DNA of 64,000 nucleotides from an uncultured Muribaculaceae bacterium (GTDB lineage Bacteria > Bacteroidota > Bacteroidia > Bacteroidales > Muribaculaceae). The translations under genes were made by a program, and so were the position numbers. The stretch spans positions 1-64,000 of the forward strand of contig CANCXM010000008.1 of NCBI GenBank assembly GCA_947381945.1. The letters run 5' to 3'. Shown piece after piece: positions 37,701-53,457 of this stretch (the stretch's first letter is position 1; the number at the start of each line of letters is the position of its first letter). The notes under the pieces were generated by a model, which saw nothing but the letters and a program-made list of their open reading frames with translations, searched no databases and had not been told where the DNA came from.

Positions 37701-37978
37701 CACTCAGGCGAAAGCTGCGGGGCTTTGCCTTCATATTCAGGCGCGGTCTCCACCGATTTTATCGGCATGAGATATGTGCCGCCGAGTCCCACCTGCTTCA
37801 TGGCTTCAAGGTCGGCCTTGATACCCTCCTCGGTCACGGCACCATACATCCAGTACCAGAAACACCAGGGGTCTGCTTCGGCAGGCGGCGCAGAAAATCT
37901 CTGCTCAAGTGCCGACTGAGCCGACACATTGAGCGAGAGAACTGCGGTTGCCGATAGTAGTATATCGCGTAGTTTCAT
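34742..37978 (-). CDS. GH106 alpha-L-rhamnosidase (RG-II chain B candidate)
   Basis: The 1078-residue secreted protein starts with a signal peptide (MKLRDILLSATAVLSLNVSA). It opens with 'ADPWCFWYWMYGAVTEEGIKADLEAMKQVG', the GH106 N-terminal barrel start, continues through a discoidin-like insert (~215-320), and has the two motifs MGEFW (Glu543) and AEGFTEVRGTWDE (Glu575). Their 32-residue spacing equals that of the catalytic pair I recall for BT0986 (Glu561, Glu593). C-terminal beta-sandwich domains follow (~880-1078). BT0986 trims alpha-L-rhamnose from RG-II chain B, and a similar role is likely. Adjacent genes overlap the same train with gaps of 5 and 23 bases. Confidence 0.9.
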   Translation of the reverse strand: MKLRDILLSATAVLSLNVSAQSALEQRFSAPPAEADPWCFWYWMYGAVTEEGIKADLEAMKQVGLGGTYLMPIKSVETAPEYEGKAPQLSPEWWRLVGRSMEIADSLGLKLGMHICDGFALAGGPWISPAESMQKVVTADTIVNGGVVENLVLPVPENYDGYYEDISVIAMPVKGRKIAERPKVTAWDAAGSVPAGKSVSIDEKGVIRASYPCYIQYEYSEPVKVSNVEIILSGNNYEAHRLKVLASNDGKNFQEIKQLQPARQGWQNTDAQSTHAIPPTTAKYFRFYWTPEGSEPGSEDMDAAKWKPNLKIKNIVLSGEPKLNQWEGKAGLVWRVAPATTDIEIPAELCVRKEEIIDLTPQLRNGALSASLPEGEWRIMRVGHTATGHTNATGGAGKGLEADKFSRATVAKQFDNWFGRVFKEVDPEVAKKVLKYMHVDSWECGSQNWSDNFAAEFKRRRGYDLMPYLPLFAGVPVDDVATSEKVLRDVRTTAAELVVDVFYDVLAQKAKDYDCYFSAECVSPTMVSDGMLHYQAVDFPMGEFWLRSPTHDKPNDMIDAIHGGHVYGKNIIQAEGFTEVRGTWDETPAMLKALLDRNYALGINRMFYHVNTHNPYLDKKPGMTLDGIGLFFQRDNTWFADGGRGLSDYMRRAQALLQYGTPVVDIAVFTGEEIPRRAILPDRLVPSLPGIFGSERVESERKRLANVGQPLRVMPVGVTHSANMADPEKWINPMRGYNYDSMNKDALLRLAKAENGRITLPGGASYKVLVLPMAHPLMPDTTLSLEVRTKVAELVKAGVVVPQLPYVNDDFSAYGLERDVVVPENIAWNHRRHDGDNVDLYFISNQEEKPREFTASFRVTGRVPELWNPMTGTIDRNLNWESKNGRTDVKMKLDNAESAFIVFSEPTSATSGKVPEMKSVTTPLAASKWKVNFNTTGRNMEVSELFDWTSSADEDVKYYSGTATYSTSFKAPKISKGSRVLLNLEGVHDVATVKVNGKECGIVWTAPYTVDITDAVKKGKNDLTIDVTNTWANALLGADEGKAPFDGIWTNGKYRRAEKTLISAGLTGPLSLTVISEK

Positions 37979-37983
37979 TGTTA

Positions 37984-40824
37984 TCAGTCAAAATTGAGAA
38001 TGATGCGGCCTGTGCGCTGACCGTTGACCCATTTGGGTTGTGAGGACGGGCCGATAAGGTCGGTGGTGTTGACCTTGTTGCGAACGGGAGGAATGACCTC
38101 CATGATTGCTATGCCGGTCTTGGGAAGATTGTAGAGGATATGGTCACGGCCATCGCGCGGTTCATAGACACCGACGTAGCTGCCGGGGGTCTCATTGATG
38201 ATACCGATGGTGCCGTCCTGGGTCTTGATGTCCATCCAGTCCACGTTGGCGAAGTAGCCCTTGAATTCGGGATAGGTGAAGCTTTCGGCAGGGATGGGGT
38301 CATTATAGTCATTCTCCCACACACCATACTGTGGACCGTGGAGACGGTTCTGCCATACGCGGTAGGGACCGTCGCCGACCCAACGCTTGCTGACAACCTT
38401 GTTTTCGGGGAAGTCGAATTTCACACCCATAAGGTCAATCACACCGTCGAAGTTATATGTGAAATCGAGGGCTGCGCTTCCGTCGGGAGCGATTGTCCAC
38501 TTGGCCTGGTCGAAATTGCCAAGCTTATAGTCAGCGGTGACAACAACATCGTTGCCGACTTTCTCGGCCTTGATGCCGGTGAACTTGCCGAGGTCTTCAA
38601 ATTCAGTGTATTCAGTCTTTTTCTTCTCAGCCTGAGGATCGTCATGGTTATAGAAACCGTCCATCGAGCGGTCGGAACGTTTTGCAACAATCACACGCGG
38701 ACCATCCGTGAGTTCAATCATGCGGCCATTTACATCGACGCCCTTAAGCTGACCATCTTTCTTGCTGAAATGATATGTACGGCCATTGGCTTTGACGGTA
38801 ATCTCGTCGGCAGTCTCGTTGACCACGGGAGCAGCACCGGCCTTTGCAGCGAAAGCCTCTTTCTGCTTGCCGACCACCTGATGTGACCATGTGAAAAGAT
38901 CCTTGCCGTGGTTGTCAGTGACAGTAAGTTCGAGAGCATCTGTCTCAGGTTTGAGGGTCGGGATTTTCACTGTTCCGGCCTCTCTGGCAGCAATGGCGGG
39001 GAAATTGACCTTACCCTCGGCAACAACCTTGGCATCACCCTTCACACCGTGTGCGGGCATGTCGAGCTGTCGCCATGTGAGTGTGCAGCCGTCAAGATTA
39101 GTGAAATCATAGCGGTTCTCGACATTGAGGACACCGTCAAAGTCGGGAATAATGGTTTCGTTCATAATCTGAATGGGACACCACACTTCCTTCACTGTCC
39201 AGTAGCTGCCCTCCTTCTCATGGTGAGGACCGACAATACCGTCGGCTCCGTAGTTACCGCAGTTGTCGATGAAGCCGTCCATATCGACACGCTTCACGCC
39301 CTCGTCGGCAAGCACCCAGAGGAAACCGCCGGCACACTTGGGATCGCGGCGCATCATTTCCCAATAGTCATGCAGGCCGGCACCGTGACCGCCATCATAG
39401 AGTCCGTGGAGGAATTCGGTGGGCATGAAGATTTCAGGCAGACGCATGTAGTTCTGGCTTTCACCATACGAGCGGTAGTGCATTGTCTCAAAACCGCCGA
39501 AATTGCCCTGCGGATGAAGCACGGGGCGCTTCTGCGGGTCATATTTGTGGAATTCGCCGTTGAGTTCGTCATTCCAACCCTTTTCGTTACCGTTGCTCCA
39601 CCAGATGATTGACGGATGGTTGACGTCGCGCATCACCATCTCCTTGACAAGTTTCTGACCGTTGATGGTCTCGTGCTTGCCGTGCCAGCCGGTAAGCTCG
39701 TCCATGACATAGAGGCCGAGCGAGTCGCAGATTTCATAGAATTCGGGGTCTGCGGGATAGTGCGAGAGACGCACGGCATTCATGTTCATCGACTTGATGA
39801 GCTCGACATCCTCAAGGTTCTTCTGACGGCTGAGGGTGCGGCCGCTCTCCGGACGGAAGCTGTGGCGGTTGACACCACGGATGTTGATTTTCTTGCCGTT
39901 GATATAGAGACCGTCGCTTTCGCGCACCTCGATTGTGCGGAAACCGAATTTCTTTGTTTCCTTATGCAACACCTTGCCTGACGCATCGGCAAGAGTGAAT
40001 TCAGCCTTGTAGAGTTCGGGGGTCTCGGCGCTCCAGGTCGCGGGCGCGTTGACTTTCACCTCGACCTGACCGTCACCCGCACCCTTGCGTATCGGGGTCA
40101 CGCTCTCCCCTACTTTCTTGCCGTTCTTATCGGTAATGACGGTGGTTATCTTGCCACCCTCGACCGGCATACTCAGCGTATAGTCAGCCTTGAAATCACC
40201 GTTGGCCTGAGCGTCGATGGCGATATGCTTCATGTTGAGCGCCGGACGTGCCTGCATGAACACGGGGCGCCAGATGCCACCGAAATTCCAGTAGTCGGCA
40301 CGACGTTCTGCAAGGTTCACACCTGCATTCTCGCTCTCCTTGGCAACAGTGACCTCAATGCGGTTTTTCTTGTTGGGTCCGAAGAACACACGGTCGCTCA
40401 CATCGTAGATGAAACGGTAGAATCCGCCTTGATGCTTCGAACCGGCCTTGCGTCCGTTGATGAGCACGTCGGTGTCGGTCATCGCAGCCTCAAACACAAG
40501 TTCTATCTGCTTTCCGCGCCATGATTCAGGCAACTCAAATTCAAATTTATACTTGCCCTTTTCATCGGCAGCACCTTCGGGGAAGGCTTTGCCATAGAAT
40601 TTCATGCCATACTGATAGGTGCCGAAGCCCTGCAATTCCCAGCAGGAGGGCACACCGATTTTTGTCCATTTGCCGGAGTTGTTACCGTCGGTACACATGA
40701 AGTCCCACTCCACCATGTCGTCACATCCCGTACCTGAGAGATACTGACGCTCGGTTGTCACAGACTGGGCCATCAGGCTCATGCCCGCAAGCATGGAGCA
40801 GATAGTTACTACAGTTTTTTTCAT
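37984..40824 (-). CDS. GH2 glycosidase (candidate alpha-L-arabinopyranosidase or galacturonidase)
   Basis: The 946-residue secreted protein (signal ending near LMA-Q) carries the GH2 domains: sugar-binding jelly roll (~35-190), Ig-like (~195-295), barrel (~300-600) and C-terminal parts reminiscent of the LacZ small domain. NGNE supplies the acid/base Glu414 and FMPTEFLHG the nucleophile Glu470. The GWHGK loop after DEL is typical of the family. From memory BT0983 is a GH2 alpha-L-arabinopyranosidase for RG-II chain B; it is the best guess for this gene or the GH2 at 28319. The two cannot be told apart from sequence alone here. Confidence 0.82.
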   Translation of the reverse strand: MKKTVVTICSMLAGMSLMAQSVTTERQYLSGTGCDDMVEWDFMCTDGNNSGKWTKIGVPSCWELQGFGTYQYGMKFYGKAFPEGAADEKGKYKFEFELPESWRGKQIELVFEAAMTDTDVLINGRKAGSKHQGGFYRFIYDVSDRVFFGPNKKNRIEVTVAKESENAGVNLAERRADYWNFGGIWRPVFMQARPALNMKHIAIDAQANGDFKADYTLSMPVEGGKITTVITDKNGKKVGESVTPIRKGAGDGQVEVKVNAPATWSAETPELYKAEFTLADASGKVLHKETKKFGFRTIEVRESDGLYINGKKINIRGVNRHSFRPESGRTLSRQKNLEDVELIKSMNMNAVRLSHYPADPEFYEICDSLGLYVMDELTGWHGKHETINGQKLVKEMVMRDVNHPSIIWWSNGNEKGWNDELNGEFHKYDPQKRPVLHPQGNFGGFETMHYRSYGESQNYMRLPEIFMPTEFLHGLYDGGHGAGLHDYWEMMRRDPKCAGGFLWVLADEGVKRVDMDGFIDNCGNYGADGIVGPHHEKEGSYWTVKEVWCPIQIMNETIIPDFDGVLNVENRYDFTNLDGCTLTWRQLDMPAHGVKGDAKVVAEGKVNFPAIAAREAGTVKIPTLKPETDALELTVTDNHGKDLFTWSHQVVGKQKEAFAAKAGAAPVVNETADEITVKANGRTYHFSKKDGQLKGVDVNGRMIELTDGPRVIVAKRSDRSMDGFYNHDDPQAEKKKTEYTEFEDLGKFTGIKAEKVGNDVVVTADYKLGNFDQAKWTIAPDGSAALDFTYNFDGVIDLMGVKFDFPENKVVSKRWVGDGPYRVWQNRLHGPQYGVWENDYNDPIPAESFTYPEFKGYFANVDWMDIKTQDGTIGIINETPGSYVGVYEPRDGRDHILYNLPKTGIAIMEVIPPVRNKVNTTDLIGPSSQPKWVNGQRTGRIILNFD

Positions 40825-40877
40825 TCTATCGTTAGATTTTATTTTTCTTGCACTTGTTTTGTTTTTCCAATCCTTTG

Positions 40878-48349
<7,472 letters not shown>

Positions 48350-48363
48350 ATATACTGTTGGTT

Positions 48364-48453
48364 TGTAGGGACGCGCTGTAGCGCGTATGCCAAATGAAAA
48401 ATGCACCGATTAATGTATTTTATCGGGCATACACGCTACAGCGCGTCCCTACA
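48364..48453. repeat. REPIN-like hairpin inside RG-II train 1
   Basis: 28-base arms (48364-48391 and 48426-48453) pair with one mismatch around a 34-base loop. Each arm holds its own near-palindrome (ACGCGCTGTAGCGCGT). This is the layout of paired REP sequences. It fills most of the 122-base gap between GH138 and GH137-GH2, so it is transcribed in the train and could stabilise or terminate part of the message. Confidence 0.6.
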
Positions 48454-48471
48454 GATGATGATTATAAATTT

Positions 48472-51168
48472 TTAATAGAACAACCAGTCCATTGCCTCAT
48501 CCTCACCGGCGAGGGCTGCATTGCGTGGAGTGATGTTGTCGGAAGTGAATCCAAGCACAAGCGCGTAGCCCTTGGGGAGATTAAGCGAATGCTTGCCGGG
48601 GGCGAAGCTATAGGCATGGACATTGGCAAGCGGCATCTTGTCAAGATGGATAGCGCTTGTCAGGACAGGCTCGGCCTGACCATACTCATTGGCTGTCGCG
48701 TCGGTTTCGAGTTTTGGAGCCTTGGCATATTTCTTCTGGTCATCCTTGAAGTAGGCAACAAGAAGTTTGACAGGTTCTGCGTTTTCGAAAGTCAGCTCTG
48801 TGCCATCCTTGCGCTGGTTGTCACCGTTGACGCGGAATGCGCTAAGACCTTCAAGCTCGGGAGCGAGACCGGCAACAGTCGCATCGGGCATGTTTTCGAG
48901 GAGCGAAGCACCCTCGGCAAGTTTGACGCGCTTCCACGGACCGTTGACCTTCACGTTGGCATCGGCAAGAGGCTTGATTTCAGCCGGTTTATCAGAAATC
49001 TTGCCGGCAGCCTTGTCCTTAAGGGTAGCAAGGTTGTTCTTGAAGTTGTCAAGTTCGGCCTGATAGTGGACGAGCATCTCCTCCCATGTCTTGTTCTTGC
49101 CATCGTCACCTGCAATGGGGATACGGCGCATGGTGGTCTGCATACTGTTGGCGTAACGATATGTGCCTTTTGTGCGGTCGACGAGCTGCTTGTAGTAGTC
49201 AAGGCTCTCCTCCATCAGAGGCACGGCGGCATCAAGGTTTGAAAGGTCCTTGGTCCACTGGTAGTCGAGCACTTTCTGAGCGGCTTTGACCTTGCGGTCG
49301 AATGCGTAGGCGAAGAGACGGTAACACTCCATATCGTTGGCGAGACGTTCGAATTCCTCGCTGTTGGCATTCACTTTTCCACCGACACGCTTGATGGCCT
49401 CGACAGCCTTGTCGCCGTGGGCCACGCACTGTGCGGTGATGTCGAGGGGAAGTTCGCCCACATGGGGCTCACCCTTATGCTCTTTCTCGACGAATTCAAT
49501 CAGCTTCTCACCCTCCGGTCCACAGCTTTCGTAGAATCCGGGGTAGATGGTGTATTTGTAGGGATTGACAAGCTGGCTCATGAACATGCCGAGGAGCAGG
49601 GTCTGACGGTTGCCTTCGGTGATGCCGAAACGGCGCAGGAGTTTTGGCGCAATTTCACCTGATTCCTCGAAGGCCTCGCGGATGTCGGCACCCTTGTCGT
49701 TGCCCAGACCGTAGGTGCGGGCGAAACGGTGGTTCCAGTACTTGATTTCATCCTGACGGTCACGGCGGCAGTTCCACGCATAGCGTCCCCACCCTTCATA
49801 CCAGGTGCTGTCGCGGACAAGCTGAAGTTCTCTTCCTCCACCGGCGATGCTGTCGGCCGAATAAGGCCAATCCCAGTAGGAGGCCTGAGGATAGAGATGG
49901 AGGGCATTGGCACCGTGGACATCGTGCATGGCTGTCACGGCCTTCTGGATGAAATCGGGCGAGCTCCAGCGCCACGGTTCAAGGTTGGCGAGGATGTGGA
50001 CATTGCTGATATGCACACTTCCGAGCGAGCTGAGGCTGCGGTGGATCTCAGTCCACGGGCCGCGGGGCTCGTAGGTGGTCAGCGACTCACCGTTGTATTT
50101 ATGCATTGTATAAAGGTTCTTGTAGAGTGGAAGAGCTGCATCCATGACAGCCTTGCAGTCGGTGTCGTGGGCACGGAGCAGCAACGGAGGCTCATCGGTG
50201 CGACCAAGCTTCTCAAGACCATCCTTCACACCGGGGATGATGGTCTCGGTGAACCATACGACATCATCCTCGTAGGTATCCATAGCCTCACCAAGACACA
50301 CGAGGAGTCCGACATTGGGATACTTCTCGATGAAAGCAGCCACGCTCTTGCGGGTGTAGTCGCTGACAAGAGGAGTGATGGGGCGGTTGCGGTCCTGTGT
50401 CTTCATGCCGTAGTGTTCGGCAAAGGGCTTGGAAAGCAGGATGTTGTAGAACATCTGAATCACGAAAATACCGCGCTTGTCGGCCTCGGTTGTCAGGAAT
50501 GAGAACATCTCCTCATTCTTTTTGAATGTCTCGTCATCCACCTCGACGGCAAAGGGATAGTCCTCCAGTTTCACAAGCGATGCGAAAGGATGACCGTTCC
50601 AGAGATAGAGCGAGTTCATGCGGTTCTCGACAAGCATGTCGAGATACTTTATCCAAAGCTCCTTATCGTAGAACCAAGGGAAGTTTTCAGGTGTGTAGGG
50701 GTATTCGTAGACACTGCGGCCGGGCAGAAGATATGGCTTCTGGACACCAACGCAGGCACCGCGGAGCACCATTTCAGGCGCATCGGTGATATTAGACGGC
50801 AGATTGTCGAGGTTGCCGTCCATCTCGACGCGGTCGATAAGCTCACGGCATCCGTAGATGACACCGGAACCGTCATTTCCACGGACATCAATGATATTGT
50901 CGGCAGAAGTGATGGTGAAACCCTCTTTCGGGCCAACACTATCAGTCGCTTCCGAAAGACGGATTATTTTAACATCCTCACCTGCCTCACTTGCCGGGAC
51001 AACGTTGAATCCCTTTCTTTCAAGACCTGATTTCAGATGCTCGGCTGCGAACTTCATACGGTTGGAGGCATCATCGGGATATTGCAGAGCCACTGTCTGA
51101 CGGTTGCTGCAACTCCAGGCCATGACGGCGACCAGCATCGCCAATGTATATCTTACCAATCGCTTCAT
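48472..51168 (-). CDS. GH138 alpha-D-galacturonidase (RG-II chain A)
   Basis: The 898-residue product has lipobox AWSC (Cys20), so it is likely lipid-anchored. Residues ~25-130 look like the GH67-type N-terminal domain ('KFAAEHLKSGLERKG', 'NDGSGVIYGCRELID'), ~165-560 a TIM barrel ('FYDKELWIKYLDMLVENRMNSLYLWNGHPF' region), and the C-terminus a helical plus beta-sandwich tail. Glu294 in LVCLGEAMD and Glu361 in KYNGES sit where I recall the catalytic pair of GH138. GH138 releases the alpha-1,2-linked galacturonic acid of chain A. The start overlaps the stop of the GH78 gene by 4 bases (ATGA). Confidence 0.87.
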   Translation of the reverse strand: MKRLVRYTLAMLVAVMAWSCSNRQTVALQYPDDASNRMKFAAEHLKSGLERKGFNVVPASEAGEDVKIIRLSEATDSVGPKEGFTITSADNIIDVRGNDGSGVIYGCRELIDRVEMDGNLDNLPSNITDAPEMVLRGACVGVQKPYLLPGRSVYEYPYTPENFPWFYDKELWIKYLDMLVENRMNSLYLWNGHPFASLVKLEDYPFAVEVDDETFKKNEEMFSFLTTEADKRGIFVIQMFYNILLSKPFAEHYGMKTQDRNRPITPLVSDYTRKSVAAFIEKYPNVGLLVCLGEAMDTYEDDVVWFTETIIPGVKDGLEKLGRTDEPPLLLRAHDTDCKAVMDAALPLYKNLYTMHKYNGESLTTYEPRGPWTEIHRSLSSLGSVHISNVHILANLEPWRWSSPDFIQKAVTAMHDVHGANALHLYPQASYWDWPYSADSIAGGGRELQLVRDSTWYEGWGRYAWNCRRDRQDEIKYWNHRFARTYGLGNDKGADIREAFEESGEIAPKLLRRFGITEGNRQTLLLGMFMSQLVNPYKYTIYPGFYESCGPEGEKLIEFVEKEHKGEPHVGELPLDITAQCVAHGDKAVEAIKRVGGKVNANSEEFERLANDMECYRLFAYAFDRKVKAAQKVLDYQWTKDLSNLDAAVPLMEESLDYYKQLVDRTKGTYRYANSMQTTMRRIPIAGDDGKNKTWEEMLVHYQAELDNFKNNLATLKDKAAGKISDKPAEIKPLADANVKVNGPWKRVKLAEGASLLENMPDATVAGLAPELEGLSAFRVNGDNQRKDGTELTFENAEPVKLLVAYFKDDQKKYAKAPKLETDATANEYGQAEPVLTSAIHLDKMPLANVHAYSFAPGKHSLNLPKGYALVLGFTSDNITPRNAALAGEDEAMDWLFY

Positions 51169-53366
51169 ACTTCCTTGTATTTAATAATTATTTCCTTATC
51201 TGTATCAATATAGACGCGATAGCTCTTGTCGCCTGTCTTCTCTACTTTACCGCTGCTGGATTTTGGCAATTTAGCGGACTTGAAATTGATGTAGCCCTTG
51301 CCTTCGCTTGCCTTAACCTTGATTTCACGGTCATTCATGTAGAGTGAAATCTCGCCGTTGGGAGTCGGGACTGTTCCCTCCATCCATTTCAAGCCACCGA
51401 GGTCGGGAGTGATTGAGAACTCCTTGTAACCGGGCTTAATCGGCTTGACGCCAAGGAAATACTTACCTAACAGATATATCGGGCTTGCACCCCAGGCGTG
51501 ACAGAGGCTCTTGCCGTAAGGACGGCCATACATGGCAAGATGCTGCGTGCCTTTATCTTCAGGGTTATATTTTTCCCAGAATGAGGTTGCACCCTCGCGA
51601 AGCATACCTCCCCAATAATCCTTCATCTCCTTGAGCACCTGCTCCTGCAATCCCTGGTCACAGAGTGATTCCAGTTCATAGAAACGCATGTAAGGGGTGG
51701 TGATGGCGGGAACTTCGGGATTGAGCATCACATTTTTCATCACTGAAGCAGTGGTCGGCTCATCGAGGTAGTCAAAATTGATTGCGAACATGTTGGCGAA
51801 CTTGTTGACCTGGTCGCTCTTCTTGCCGTTCTCGACATTATGGACAAGAGCCTGACGCGATTCATCCCAGAAAGTCGGGAGGAGCTTGTCGCGAAGGTCA
51901 GTAGCAAGAGTTCCGTAGCGTTTGGCATCAGCCTTATCGCCTACGATGTCAGCACAGAGCTTCATGGTTTCAAGACTCTTGCAGAGAAGAATCTGCTCGA
52001 AAGAGAGCGCACCCTGCTTGCTCATGGGGAAATCTGCCCAATCGACAAACACCCAGTCGCCGGTCATGCCTTCAAGCATACCATCCTTATTGGTACGGCC
52101 AAGGACATAGTCCATCATGGTCTGCATCTTGGGATAGATTTCCTTGACAAACTCAGTGTCGCCGGTGTAGAGGTAATAGTCATAAATACCGATGAACCAA
52201 TAGAGTGTATAGTCCATGATGGTATTGATATGGGCGGTCACAGGGTCCTTGCCACGGAGCAGACGGGTGGTTCGCTTGACCGTAGGGCTGTCGAAGAAGA
52301 GATAGTAGTTCATCAGATAGCTCTGCACGGCGTCACCGCTCCACACCCAACGGTCACGCTTGATGCCGTCGATGAAGAATTCGCGGGTGGTGAGGTGCAT
52401 GGTGTAGGCACCAACATCCCAGATTTTGTTGATTTCGGGGTCGCTGCACTTGAACGAGCCACGGTATTCCACGGGGGCATACTCATAGAGCATGGCTATG
52501 TCATCGAAGTTCACACCTTCCTCGGGTGCTACATAAACATAGCGGAAAGCCTTGGAATTGTCGAGCGTATAGTTCCCGGCCTGTTCGCAGACCTCGTTGG
52601 TGGCAAGGTCAATGACCATTCCGTCAGAGAAACCTATCTTGTCGAGTGTCTCACACTTCTCAATGTCGAGCGCCTCTTCGGGACTTTCACCATAATATAT
52701 ATTGACAACACCGTTACCGACAGGTTTCTTGATGACGATGCGTCCGAATGTCTCTTTGCCGAAGTCATAGAGACGACCACCGTCGGCAGTCTTCTGCTCA
52801 ACGGCCACATAGTCCATCGGCTCAAGTTTCAGGTAGAAGCTTGACGGCGGATTCTTGATATTGTCAAAGTTCCAGTAACCTGCAAGAGCATAGGTTGTGG
52901 CAGAGGTGTCGCTTGCCTTTCCGCTCTCGTCAATCCACTCCTTGTCCTCGTTTGTCACCTTCCATGTCGAATCTGTGTTCACATTCTTACCCTTGACATA
53001 GAGTGCAGGGGGGGTGGATTGGTTCCACACCTTTATATTAAGCTTGTGCTTGCCGGCGGGTATGGTGAATTTCGAGGGTTGTCCGAACTGGAGCTTGCCG
53101 TCGAGCTTCACATTGTATTTTCCCTCGGCCGCAATGACGATTTCCTCATCCTGCGGGAGATCGAGGTCTTTGCTGAACTCAACCGTGACATAATGGCTGT
53201 CGGTTTTCCAGAACGGAGGGAAGAAGGCTCCGCGTTCCGTACGGTTGTTGTTCATCCGGTTTCCGAGCCATATTTCATAGTCGCCGGGATACCATATCCA
53301 GGTCTGTGCGGAGGCTGCAAGTCCGAAAGCAGCTGCAGCAAGGAGAGTGGACACTCTTTTTTTCAT
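51165..53366 (-). CDS. GH78-type rhamnosidase, compact form (BT1001-like)
   Basis: The 733-residue secreted protein (signal ending near ASA-Q) is shorter than the other GH78 proteins here because it lacks the fibronectin-like start. Beta-sandwich modules (~22-300) lead into the (alpha/alpha)6 barrel with signature FFIDGIKRDRWVWSGD (~330-345), where Asp338 replaces the usual Glu acid, and EGATSFWEKYNP as the base segment. I recall BT1001 from the B. thetaiotaomicron RG-II locus as this subtype. The exact rhamnosyl linkage is not certain. It overlaps GH138 by 4 bases and follows GH141 by 91. Confidence 0.85.
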   Translation of the reverse strand: MKKRVSTLLAAAAFGLAASAQTWIWYPGDYEIWLGNRMNNNRTERGAFFPPFWKTDSHYVTVEFSKDLDLPQDEEIVIAAEGKYNVKLDGKLQFGQPSKFTIPAGKHKLNIKVWNQSTPPALYVKGKNVNTDSTWKVTNEDKEWIDESGKASDTSATTYALAGYWNFDNIKNPPSSFYLKLEPMDYVAVEQKTADGGRLYDFGKETFGRIVIKKPVGNGVVNIYYGESPEEALDIEKCETLDKIGFSDGMVIDLATNEVCEQAGNYTLDNSKAFRYVYVAPEEGVNFDDIAMLYEYAPVEYRGSFKCSDPEINKIWDVGAYTMHLTTREFFIDGIKRDRWVWSGDAVQSYLMNYYLFFDSPTVKRTTRLLRGKDPVTAHINTIMDYTLYWFIGIYDYYLYTGDTEFVKEIYPKMQTMMDYVLGRTNKDGMLEGMTGDWVFVDWADFPMSKQGALSFEQILLCKSLETMKLCADIVGDKADAKRYGTLATDLRDKLLPTFWDESRQALVHNVENGKKSDQVNKFANMFAINFDYLDEPTTASVMKNVMLNPEVPAITTPYMRFYELESLCDQGLQEQVLKEMKDYWGGMLREGATSFWEKYNPEDKGTQHLAMYGRPYGKSLCHAWGASPIYLLGKYFLGVKPIKPGYKEFSITPDLGGLKWMEGTVPTPNGEISLYMNDREIKVKASEGKGYINFKSAKLPKSSSGKVEKTGDKSYRVYIDTDKEIIIKYKEV

Positions 53367-53457
53367 GTTTCTATTTTGCGGTAAGTTTTTGCAGAATATT
53401 ATATAAGGTGTATGAAGAAATCAAGGGTTGCCGGAGAGCTTACCCGCGATTCTGTTG

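Noticed and set aside
51840..52844. Plus-strand frame (334 codons) opposite the compact GH78 gene
   Set aside because: Antisense shadow; no signal peptide, domain or promoter.
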